A stretch of DNA of 64,000 nt, taken from assembly GCA_026692665.1 (NCBI GenBank), contig JAPLOF010000022.1, forward strand, positions 62,001 through 126,000. The letters are read 5' to 3'. The DNA is from Planctomycetota bacterium. Its GTDB lineage: Bacteria; Planctomycetota; UBA1135; GCA-002686595. Each line of letters starts with the position of its first letter. The stretch's first letter is position 1. The notes beneath the pieces are model-generated. The model searched no databases. It was not told the DNA's origin and saw nothing but the letters and a program-made list of their open reading frames with translations. Below are positions 16,660-23,723 of this stretch, in pieces. The position numbers were made by a program, and so were the translations under genes.

Positions 16660-16832
16660 ACGTCGGGTGGTCGGAGGTCGGGCAGTCGCGAATCAGGCAG
16701 TTGCAGGTCAGGTAGTTGCAGCTCAGGTAGTGACGAAAAGAAGCGCGCCGAGGTCCCTCGAGGACCTCGGCGCGCTCGTGTACGGAACGAATCGCCTAGG
16801 CCGCTCGCGGTGAAGCGGGAACGCACGGACAC
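16656..16832 (-). CDS. Possible 58-residue ORF with pentapeptide repeats
   Basis: A small open frame starting at GTG whose last five units read LPELQ, LPDLQ, LPDSR, LPDLR, PPDV. The 15-bp DNA repeat is in phase with codons. Its stop overlaps the GTG of the JAMM-like gene as GTGA, the same coupling used by confirmed gene pairs in this window (10589, 29255, 63275). The frame runs through the hairpin at 16743-16775, so its translation would open that structure. No homologue is recognised and no good ribosome-binding site is seen. It may be a chance frame. Confidence 0.28.
   Translation of the reverse strand: MSVRSRFTASGLGDSFRTRARRGPRGTSARFFSSLPELQLPDLQLPDSRLPDLRPPDV
16663..16737. repeat. 15-bp tandem repeat, five degenerate units
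   Basis: Units start at 16663, 16678, 16693, 16708 and 16723, each beginning TCGGG or TCAGG. The best-conserved pair is TCAGGCAGTTGCAGG and TCAGGTAGTTGCAGC. A weaker sixth unit may precede it. The array lies directly upstream of the JAMM-like gene and directly beyond a strong hairpin. A period of 15 keeps the reading frame in every phase. Confidence 0.92.
16743..16775 (-). terminator. Strong intrinsic terminator or attenuator
   Basis: A perfect 14-bp stem (GCGCGCCGAGGTCC and complement) with a 5-nt loop. On the minus-strand transcript it is followed by TTCTTTT, a proper U-tract. It sits between the Cys-rich mini-ORF (stop 20 nt before) and the JAMM-like gene, so it could either end the transcript from upstream or act as a leader attenuator. 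Confidence 0.65.
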
Positions 16833-16894
16833 GCGCAGGAACCGGCGTGGCCGAACGCCACGTGCAGTCGCGTGCTCTGGGCGAAGACGATCAT
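16796..16894 (-). CDS. Possible 32-residue Cys-rich leader peptide
   Basis: ATG-to-TAG frame of 33 codons encoding MIVFAQS...GSCACPCVPASPRAA, with three of five consecutive codons for Cys (20, 22, 24). A consensus TTGACA at 16932-16927 precedes it, placing the transcript start within a few nt of the ATG. It ends 20 nt before the strong hairpin. Short ORFs with clustered codons for one amino acid ahead of a terminator are typical attenuation leaders, here suggesting cysteine. Equally it may be a chance ORF or a small Cys-rich peptide gene. Confidence 0.3.
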   Translation of the reverse strand: MIVFAQSTRLHVAFGHAGSCACPCVPASPRAA

Positions 16895-16903
16895 CGTTTC
16901 CAG

Positions 16904-16932
16904 AGCTTCCCCCGATCTCTCGGATCTGTCAA
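16904..16932 (-). promoter_or_regulatory. Promoter candidate with consensus -35 box
   Basis: On the minus strand TTGACA (16932-16927) is a perfect -35 sequence; 17 nt later GAAGCT (16909-16904) is a poor -10 match. Transcription would begin a few nt before the ATG of the mini-ORF at 16894 and run toward the JAMM-like gene. Confidence 0.35.
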
Positions 16933-16971
16933 GCGGGGTTCGGGTGAGGGAAGCGTGAACGCGGCGTGAAC

Positions 16972-17033
16972 CGCGGGAGGCGGACCGCTCGTGGCGATCC
17001 GCCTCCCGCGCGCCGGACGAGGAGACTCGTCCG
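16972..17033 (-). terminator. Two hairpins after secreted-protein gene
   Basis: Downstream of the stop at 17058 lie an 8-bp stem with GAGA loop (17014-17033) and a 13-bp perfect stem CGCGGGAGGCGGA with a 13-nt loop (16972-17010). No U-tract follows, but the pair should stabilise or end the transcript of the gene at 17058-19481 before the next promoter. Confidence 0.55.
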
Positions 17034-17057
17034 CCTCCGTCGGTCGCACCGCAGAGC

Positions 17058-19481
17058 TCAGGGAGACCAGAGCAGGGCCGCCGCGTTCGAGAGGTTGAAG
17101 GTCGAGGCGGTGCAGTAGGCGGCGCTGTTGCGATACCAGCACTGGTAGTACCGCCATCCGCCGACGACCGAGAGCAGCCCCTTGGTGTGGATCGGGATGT
17201 CCGCGGGGTAGCCGTACGACGCGATCCCGCCCGCGGCGGTCTTCGTCCCCAGCCGAACGATCGAACCCGTCGCGCAGCGCAGGCCGTCTCCGAAGAACGA
17301 GCCGTTCAGGGTCTGGCCCGTGCCCTGGAAGAAGAGGCACGTCGACGTGCCCGGCAGGCCCTGGACGTAGAGGGCCGCCGTGTCCTGGGACACGTTCCAC
17401 AGGCCGCTGACGTCCATGCGGGCGCCCGCCTGGTTCACCGAGTTGGCGCAGCCGGACAGGCCCAGCGATCCGTTGTTCCCGTTCGCGCACGGGCAGGTGA
17501 TCGAGGTCCCGTCGCAGTACAGGTAACCGCCGGCGTTCGTGGGCGTGTCGTAGATGACCGCCAGCACGTCGTAGTCCGTGCCGTTGTAGACGTCGTACGT
17601 CACGTAGTTGCGCCACGGTCCGGTCAGCGTCGCGGTGTAGGAGCTGGCGATCTCCGGACGGGTCTCGTCCAGGGTCGGGCTCGATGCGATGACCGTCGAC
17701 TCGGCGAAGGAGATCTGCCCATCGACGTAGTTCAGAGTCCCCGCGGAAAGGTCCGTGTCGAGGTTCGGGAAGATGCCCGTCGTGCTCGTGTAGGCGAAGG
17801 GGAACTTGCGTCCGTCCGTCGTCACGCAGGGCTGCCCGAGCGTTCCGAAAGGGGCGGACAGGAGGTCCGTCGTCGCGACGGGGAATGTGTCGAGCATCAC
17901 ACGCAGCCGCAGGTCCGATCCGATCGTGTAGGCCACCAGCCAGTGGCGCGGCGTCCCGTGGTCGTCGATGGGGTCCGATGCGGCGGGAGCACGTTCGTTC
18001 TCGCTGGTGCTTCCCAGCAGCGTCGGGCTGTCCGTGATGGATCCGTCCCACAGGATCCGCGCGCACGCCACGTCGTCGTTCGTCGGAGTGGCTTCACGCT
18101 GCCAGACGACGTTCCAGTTCTGTCCCGCGAACGGCGGCTTGCCGTTCGTCTTGCTGATCGACGGGACGGAGTCGTTGAAGCCGTCGGCGTTCGCCAGGAA
18201 GAAGGTCGATGCGCCGAACAGCGTGCCGTTCGACAGGACGAGCCGCGACAACACGTCCTCGTCTCCGTTCGTGCGCGTCCGCTGCCAGACCACGCAGTAG
18301 TACGTCGGCCCGGTGAGCGCCGGATCGCCGCCCACGTCGGGGCTCGTTTTGTCGCCGGTTTCCGTCCCGCTGATCGTGAACTGGGTGCCGAGTCCGAGCG
18401 TGGCCGCGAGAATCGTCCGCCCGCGGATGATCCGCGATCCGCTCGCCCCGACCTGGGCCACGCACAGGAACTGGTTGGCCAGTCCGTTGTTCGCGACCTT
18501 CGGATTGCGCCAGTCGTTCGTGGTGAAGTCGATCGTTGCCGTTCCCTGCAAGACCTGGTCCACGTACTGGCGTCCGTAGACATCGTGATCCGTGGCGCTG
18601 AAGATGTCCTCGTACACGACGAAGAACGAGTTCGTCGTGTCGTCGTAGGCCACGTCGGCCTGCCAATCGGAGTCCGCGTCGGCGTCCACGGTCAGCGTGC
18701 TCGTGTAGGGGTCGATCACGAGGGGCAGTTCGGCCTGGGCGACGAACTCCTCGGGAACGACGAGCTCGATGCGCCCGTCCTCGAGCCGCGATTCGATGCC
18801 GATCTTCGCCCCGCGCGCGTCCAGCGCGAACGCGCGGCCGTAGCGCACGTGGCCCAGCTCGTTCTCGAAGCGGAACCCGGCGGCGTCGGCGCGTCCGGCG
18901 AGCTCGCTCTGGACGTCGATCGAGACCACGATCTCGCCGCGCGAGGGCAAGGTGTCGAACACGAAGCGCTGCTCGAGCGAGTCGGCGGCGACCACGTACT
19001 GTTCCTCGAAGGTGCCACGCGCGAACGTCACGATGTCGTCCGCACGGCGCGCGGGGACCGAGCTCGCGAAGGGCACCGCGCTGCCGCCGCTGGTCACCGA
19101 AGTGACGGAGAAACGAACCGGGAAGTTCCGCGGAGCGCGCTCTCCGAGAAAGGGCACGAACGTGGCGCCTTCCGGTCCGAAGCTGGCCTTGTACGTGCGG
19201 CCCCGGACCCACGGAGTCCCGTGCTCGTCCACGTCGTGGAGCGGGAAGGGCAGCGGCGCGGCGACGTGTTGAACCGCGGGGCGCGCCAGGGCGGCCGCCA
19301 TCGCGACCGGCGCGGAGGGCAGGACCGAGCGGGTCGCGTCATCCGGTAGGAGAGGCGCCCGGATCGTCTGGGACTCGAGTTGGGGGACGGCGGCGGGAGA
19401 GATCTTCTCCTGGGCCAGGCCCGCCGGGGCACAGACGCACAGGAGCGCGACGAGGGCGGAGGGTGACAGCGTGAGGGACAT
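17058..19481 (-). CDS. Large secreted protein with Cys-rich C-terminal domain (copy B)
   Basis: An 807-residue paralogue of the protein at 11476-13944, in the opposite orientation. Signal peptide 1-23 (ALVALLCVCAPAGLAQ), an N-terminal domain with FGPEGATFVPFLG and APRNFPVRFS, a middle with YYCVVWQRTRT and VPSISKTNG, and the C-terminal domain (653-807) with CPCANG, GCANS, CLFFQG and FGDGLRC. Even Cys spacing agrees with copy A. Secreted or surface-attached; function unknown. It is followed by two hairpins and preceded by a 189-nt gap to the selenoprotein gene. Confidence 0.85.
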   Translation of the reverse strand: MSLTLSPSALVALLCVCAPAGLAQEKISPAAVPQLESQTIRAPLLPDDATRSVLPSAPVAMAAALARPAVQHVAAPLPFPLHDVDEHGTPWVRGRTYKASFGPEGATFVPFLGERAPRNFPVRFSVTSVTSGGSAVPFASSVPARRADDIVTFARGTFEEQYVVAADSLEQRFVFDTLPSRGEIVVSIDVQSELAGRADAAGFRFENELGHVRYGRAFALDARGAKIGIESRLEDGRIELVVPEEFVAQAELPLVIDPYTSTLTVDADADSDWQADVAYDDTTNSFFVVYEDIFSATDHDVYGRQYVDQVLQGTATIDFTTNDWRNPKVANNGLANQFLCVAQVGASGSRIIRGRTILAATLGLGTQFTISGTETGDKTSPDVGGDPALTGPTYYCVVWQRTRTNGDEDVLSRLVLSNGTLFGASTFFLANADGFNDSVPSISKTNGKPPFAGQNWNVVWQREATPTNDDVACARILWDGSITDSPTLLGSTSENERAPAASDPIDDHGTPRHWLVAYTIGSDLRLRVMLDTFPVATTDLLSAPFGTLGQPCVTTDGRKFPFAYTSTTGIFPNLDTDLSAGTLNYVDGQISFAESTVIASSPTLDETRPEIASSYTATLTGPWRNYVTYDVYNGTDYDVLAVIYDTPTNAGGYLYCDGTSITCPCANGNNGSLGLSGCANSVNQAGARMDVSGLWNVSQDTAALYVQGLPGTSTCLFFQGTGQTLNGSFFGDGLRCATGSIVRLGTKTAAGGIASYGYPADIPIHTKGLLSVVGGWRYYQCWYRNSAAYCTASTFNLSNAAALLWSP

Positions 19482-19670
19482 GATTCTCGCTCGGGTTGGA
19501 GGTGGGTTCGCGCAGAGGCGGCGGCAAGGGCGGGCGGTCGGCCCGACCCCCGGGGGGCTCCATCCCGATCCGGACCGGCGCGGATGCGTTACGGGCGCGG
19601 ACCGAAATGCGCGCGGCGCGCTCGCCGGAGGGGGCGCGCCGCAGGCTCCTGGCCGGCGAGCCTGGATCGG

Positions 19671-20711
19671 TCAGCCGTCGAGCCGGGCCCGGACCTCGGC
19701 TTCGTGGCGAGCCAGATCGAGCGCGGCCTCGGGGCGGACCAGCCCCGCGAATCGGCCGGAATCCGCGGCGGCGATGCGGCGGCGGAGTTCCTCCTGGCGC
19801 GGGGTCAAGGTCCCCGCGCGCACGCTGCCTGACGCCGCCAGTTCGGCATTGGCGCGTACCGCCTGCGCGCGCGTGAGAGGCAGCAGGTCGTAGTCGCGCG
19901 CCGCCTTCAGCCGCCGTAGATCGTCTCCGGGGCCCGCCGGTCGCACATCGCCGTCGAGGACCCGCGCGCGCTCCCGCAGGCTGCCCGGGAGGACGTCGAG
20001 ATCCGCCGTGCGCGCCACGTGGATCGCGCTGGCGCACTCCATCTCGCCGGCACGGCGTGCCAGGTCGGCGAGCTTCACCCGGGCGCCGTCGAATTGCACG
20101 TCCACGACCTCACGGCCTTCCAGGAACCCGGGGCGCGCGTCGATGACGCCGTCGAGGGCGCCCAGACGTTGCTGTCCCTCCCAGAAGCAAGGCATCGTGA
20201 AGACCGCGCGCTGCGGGTCCGTCGGCCGGAGGCCGATCCGCGCGAGCTCGAGCCATCGCGGCGCCCGGCAGCGCGCCGCTTCGAGCGCCGCGACGATGCG
20301 ATCGACGACAGCCGCCTCGCTCCAGACGCCCTCGCGCCGCGGGATCAGGTCGTGCCCTTCGCCGTCCAAGAACCGCACGACGGGGTTGTTCCAGGCCGGT
20401 TCTCCGAAGCGCTTCAGCGCCGCTGCGTCCGCGCCGCCCTGGTTGTTGAAGATGGCGACCGGCACGAAGCAGGTCTCGATCGCCTCGACCAGGAGCGGGT
20501 GCGACAGGGGGCCTCGACCGAAGCCCGTGCAGGTCGCTCAACCAGGAACCTCCTGGAACAGGACGAAAGCTGGCTTCGAATCGCGCTTCGCTTCCGCGAG
20601 CGCCGCGCCGAGGTCGCGCGCGAACCGCACGCGGCCAAGCTCGGGCGGCTGCTTGGGAGCCGCGGCCTGGATGGAGATGGCCAGGAGGGCTACAGCAGGG
20701 TGGATCGGCAT
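19671..20711 (-). CDS. Periplasmic thioredoxin/MsrA-like selenoprotein with in-frame UGA
   Basis: A 346-residue protein if the UGA at 20540-20538 is read as selenocysteine (residue 58). Residues 1-18 form an export signal ending QAAA. The first domain is thioredoxin-like, with FVLFQEVPG-U-ATCTGFG giving a UxxC redox pair (Sec58, Cys61) and then NNPVVRFLDGEG. The second part has FTMPCFWEGQQRLGALDGV (Cys175) and GFLEGREVVDVQFD, resembling methionine sulfoxide reductase MsrA without its central segment. It probably reduces oxidised periplasmic proteins. Homology-like sequence continues in frame on both sides of the UGA. From memory, related VPGU/VPGC thioredoxin-like proteins exist. Confidence 0.85.
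20509..20526 (-). promoter_or_regulatory. Bacterial SECIS element
   Basis: Directly after the UGA come 11 nt, then a 7-bp stem GGGCUUC/GAGGCCC closed by the tetraloop GGUC. The loop begins 18 nt after UGA. The E. coli fdhF SECIS has, as I recall it, the same distance and the same GGUC loop recognised by SelB. The pairs are G-C, G-C, G-C, C-G, U-G, U-A, C-G. Confidence 0.8.
20538..20540 (-). other. UGA codon predicted to encode selenocysteine
   Basis: This in-frame UGA sits at the position where a redox Cys would complete a CxxC motif (U-A-T-C). It is 57 codons into the gene and is followed by a SECIS hairpin. Decoding requires SelA/SelB/SelC/SelD, none of which lies in this window. Confidence 0.82.
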
Positions 20712-20856
20712 GCCACGCGTACGGTACGAGCGGGCCGTTCGGACCGGGAGATCCCGCGTCGCCTGTCGGGACGTGTCCAAGACCGGACGCGCGAAGCGCA
20801 CCGTTTGGAGAGTCGGCCCTCCGCTCGGCTCGGCGCCGTACCTCGGGAACCCGTGG

Positions 20857-20862
20857 TAGGAT
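20857..20862 (+). promoter_or_regulatory. Possible -10 box upstream of radical SAM gene
   Basis: TAGGAT in GGTAGGATCC lies about 96 nt before the TTG start at 20958. It resembles other TAGNNT elements ahead of genes in this window (31343, 45884). No convincing -35 is visible. Confidence 0.25.
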
Positions 20863-20957
20863 CCAGAGCGTCGCACCTTGCGTGAGGGTCGGTCTTCCTC
20901 GCGCGCTCGCGAGGGCGTCCCTCCACCGATCGTCCCACCCACGCCCGAGTCCATCCC

Positions 20958-22454
20958 TTGGCACGCGTCGCGTTCATCGTCACGACCTGTCACGAGTTCG
21001 AGGGCATCAAGGTGCTCTCGGGAATCCTGAAGAAGCACGGGCACGTCGCCGACTGCTTCCTGCACAGCGAGGAGAAGGACTTCTATCGGGCGGTCCTCGA
21101 CTGGAAGCCCGACGTCGTCGGCATCTATGCGACCACCGGCCAGGAAGCCTGGGCCTACGACTACATCCGCGGCTGGAAGAAGAGCCTCAAGCACCTCAAG
21201 GTCGTGATGGGCGGCCCGCACCCGAGCCACGATCTCGAGCCGCTCACGCACCCCGACGTGGTCGACGCGACGACGAAGGGCGAGGCGGAGTACGCGATCC
21301 TCGACCTCGTGAACGCCTGGGAGGCGGACCGGACCATCGAGGACATCCCGAACGTCGGCTGGCTCGGCCCCGACGGCGTCGGCGTCCAGAACCCGATCCG
21401 GCCGGTCGTGCAGGATCTCGACACGCTGCCGTTCCCCGATGTCGACGTCTTCTACAAGTACCCGTTCCTGCGTTCGAAGCGCGTGATGCAGGTGCACGTC
21501 AGCCGCGGCTGCCAGAACTCGTGCACGTACTGCTCGGTCGGCCTGATGAAGAAGGACTGGGTCTCCGGCCGCCGCGGCGAGAAGTTCAACCGCCAGAAGT
21601 CGGTCGACTACGTGTGCGAGGAGATGAACGACATCCTCGCGCGCTACCCCGACTTCAAGATGGTGAACTTCGGCGACGCCGCGCTGAACATGACGCGCGG
21701 CTGGATCCAGGAGTTCGCGGAGAAGTGGCCCAAGCGCGTCGGCCTGCCCTTCGCCTGCAACATCAACATCAACTACCTGAACGAGGACGACATCATCGCG
21801 CTGAAGCGCGCGGGCTGCGTCAGCGTCCAGTTCGGTCTCGAGTCCGGGTCGGAGAAGGTGCGCCTCGAGATCTACAAGAAGGGCTACACGGACGACATCG
21901 TCTACTCGATCCCGAAGCTCCTGCGGAAGCACAAGATCACGTACCGCACGAACAACATCATGGGTTCTCCGGCCGAGACGCTGGAAGACATGTTCGAGAC
22001 GGCGCGCGTGAACAAGCGCATCAAGCCCAACGGCTGCACGGTGCTGATCTACCGGCCGTTCAAGTCGACGGTGCTGGGGCAGCAGGACTTCGCGCTCGGG
22101 CGCGTCGACCTCGAGCGCGACATCGGCCCGTCGATCCAGAACGACTCGATGATGAAGCGCACGGACCTGCGCGAGGTCGTGAACCTGCAGAAGCTCTTCA
22201 ACGTCGCGGTCTACGTGCCGGGCGGCGAGCAGCTCGTGCGCCAGCTCGTCCGTATGCCGCGCAACCCGGCGTTCGACTTCACGCTGCTCGGCTTCCTCTG
22301 GTACCAGCACGCGGTCGTGTCGGGGTACGGGATGCTCGACGACTTCAAGCTGGGCCTGAAGAACGTCGGTCAGATCTTCGGGAAGAGCGGCTCGCAGACG
22401 AAGCGCAGCTTCCTCGAGACCCTCGACACCGGCAGCGACGCGGCGGTCCACTGA
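20958..22454 (+). CDS. B12-binding radical SAM protein
   Basis: A 498-residue enzyme with an N-terminal cobalamin-type domain (1-130; VVGIYATTG, VVMGGPHPSHD) and a radical SAM core with VSRGCQNSCTYCS (Cys185, 189, 192). The segment FGLESGSEKV is the usual SAM-binding strand. It is distinct in sequence from the enzyme at 14596-15993. The start is TTG; no ATG or GTG is available before the B12 domain. The MFS gene follows after 8 nt, then an anchored protein and the JAMM protease, so it probably heads an operon. Substrate unknown. Confidence 0.87.
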   Translation: MARVAFIVTTCHEFEGIKVLSGILKKHGHVADCFLHSEEKDFYRAVLDWKPDVVGIYATTGQEAWAYDYIRGWKKSLKHLKVVMGGPHPSHDLEPLTHPDVVDATTKGEAEYAILDLVNAWEADRTIEDIPNVGWLGPDGVGVQNPIRPVVQDLDTLPFPDVDVFYKYPFLRSKRVMQVHVSRGCQNSCTYCSVGLMKKDWVSGRRGEKFNRQKSVDYVCEEMNDILARYPDFKMVNFGDAALNMTRGWIQEFAEKWPKRVGLPFACNININYLNEDDIIALKRAGCVSVQFGLESGSEKVRLEIYKKGYTDDIVYSIPKLLRKHKITYRTNNIMGSPAETLEDMFETARVNKRIKPNGCTVLIYRPFKSTVLGQQDFALGRVDLERDIGPSIQNDSMMKRTDLREVVNLQKLFNVAVYVPGGEQLVRQLVRMPRNPAFDFTLLGFLWYQHAVVSGYGMLDDFKLGLKNVGQIFGKSGSQTKRSFLETLDTGSDAAVH

Positions 22455-22462
22455 ACCGCGCG

Positions 22463-23719
22463 GTGGGGGACGACCCGCCGAGCCCGGTCAGCCCGTCCAA
22501 CCGCCGCGGCTGGATCACCCGCGGGGCGCTGGGCATCTGCGTCGCCACGTTCTTCTCCGACGTCGCGCACGAGATGGCGACGGCCGTGCTGCCGCTGTAT
22601 CTCGGCGCGATCGGGCTCGGTCCGGCCGCGCTCGGCGCCGTCGAAGGCGTCGCGGACCTGGTCTACGCATCGGCGAAGCTCGCTGGCGGATACGCGGGCC
22701 AGCACATGCGGCGCAAGGCGCCCTGGGTCGCCGCCGGGTACGCGCTGACTGCCATCGGGACAGCCTCGATCGCCCTCGTTCGCGTGCCGGCCGCGCTCGC
22801 GGCGCTGCGTTCCCTCGCCTGGGCTGGGCGCGGATTCCGATCCCCCCTGCGCGACCACTTGCTCGCCGACGAGGTCGAGCCGACGCACTACGGGCGCGTC
22901 TACGGAATCGAGCGCGCGGCCGACATGCTGGGTGCCGTCGCGGGTCCGCTGCTCGCGATCCTGCTCGTCGGTTGGGGACTCTCCGCGGGACAGGTGATCG
23001 GATGGACGCTCGTTCCCGCCTTGGTGCCGGTCGTCGCGATCGTCCTCTTCGTGAAGGACCGCGGCGTCACGGCCGGACAGCCGGCTGCTGCAACGAGCAC
23101 GCCACTTCCACCCGCCTACTGGCGCCTGATCCGCGCGGTGTCCCTGTTCGGGGTTTCGGATTTCTCGCGCACGTTCCTGATCCTCCTCGCGGCGCGCGCG
23201 CTCGGCGAGCCGTCCGGAGCGAGCGCGGACATCGCCGCGGGTTTCGGCGCGGGCTCGCTCACGGCGGCGGTCGGCCTCTACGCACTGCACAACGCGATCA
23301 GCGCGGTCGCGGCCCTGGGAATCGGCCGGCTGGCGGATCGCTTCCCGAAGCCGAAGCTGCTCGCGGCGGGCTACGCCGTGGGCGCCGTCACGCACGCGAT
23401 CCTGGCCTTCGGCTCGGCGTCACTGGCCTGGCTCGTCCTCGCGATCGTCCTGTCGGGCGTGTACGTCGCGGCGGAGGAGACGCTGGAGAAGGCGACGTGC
23501 GCGTCGCTCGTCCCGCGCGCCGCTCGCAGCAAGGCGTTCGGACTCCTGGCCGGCGCGAACTCGCTGGGAGACCTCGTCTCGAGCGTCGGAATCGGACTCG
23601 CGCTGCAGTTCGGTCACGCGGGTGCTGGCTTCGCCCTGTGCGCGATCTTGGCGGGGTTCGGAGCGATCGCTGTCGCGCGGGTCGAGCTGTCGCCGGAATC
23701 CGCCCCCAGCGTATCCTGA
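22463..23719 (+). CDS. MFS transporter
   Basis: A 418-residue membrane protein with about twelve hydrophobic segments and the loop motif GIGRLADRFPKPK between helices 8 and 9, typical of the major facilitator superfamily. The N-terminal half carries GAVEGVADLVYASAKLAGGY and AWAGRGFRSPLRDHLL, seen in a drug-efflux-like subgroup. It starts at GTG, 8 nt after the radical SAM stop. It may move a substrate or product of that enzyme, which is inference from position only. Confidence 0.87.
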   Translation: MGDDPPSPVSPSNRRGWITRGALGICVATFFSDVAHEMATAVLPLYLGAIGLGPAALGAVEGVADLVYASAKLAGGYAGQHMRRKAPWVAAGYALTAIGTASIALVRVPAALAALRSLAWAGRGFRSPLRDHLLADEVEPTHYGRVYGIERAADMLGAVAGPLLAILLVGWGLSAGQVIGWTLVPALVPVVAIVLFVKDRGVTAGQPAAATSTPLPPAYWRLIRAVSLFGVSDFSRTFLILLAARALGEPSGASADIAAGFGAGSLTAAVGLYALHNAISAVAALGIGRLADRFPKPKLLAAGYAVGAVTHAILAFGSASLAWLVLAIVLSGVYVAAEETLEKATCASLVPRAARSKAFGLLAGANSLGDLVSSVGIGLALQFGHAGAGFALCAILAGFGAIAVARVELSPESAPSVS

Positions 23720-23723
23720 GCTC

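Noticed and set aside
16663-16737. CRISPR-like array
   Set aside because: The units are adjacent without spacers and only 15 bp long; no cas genes are present.
16656-16894. Read-through of the TAG at 16798-16796 joining the Cys-rich mini-ORF to a second Cys-rich stretch (CNYLTCNCLIRDCP) in the same frame
   Set aside because: The downstream part has no usable start of its own, and the TAG would need amber suppression or pyrrolysine, for which nothing else in the window speaks. Any frame through a 15-bp repeat gives periodic residues.
20538-20540. Nonsense mutation or pseudogene instead of selenocysteine
   Set aside because: The UGA falls exactly at the redox Cys position and is followed by a SECIS with standard distance and loop; no other lesion is seen in the gene.
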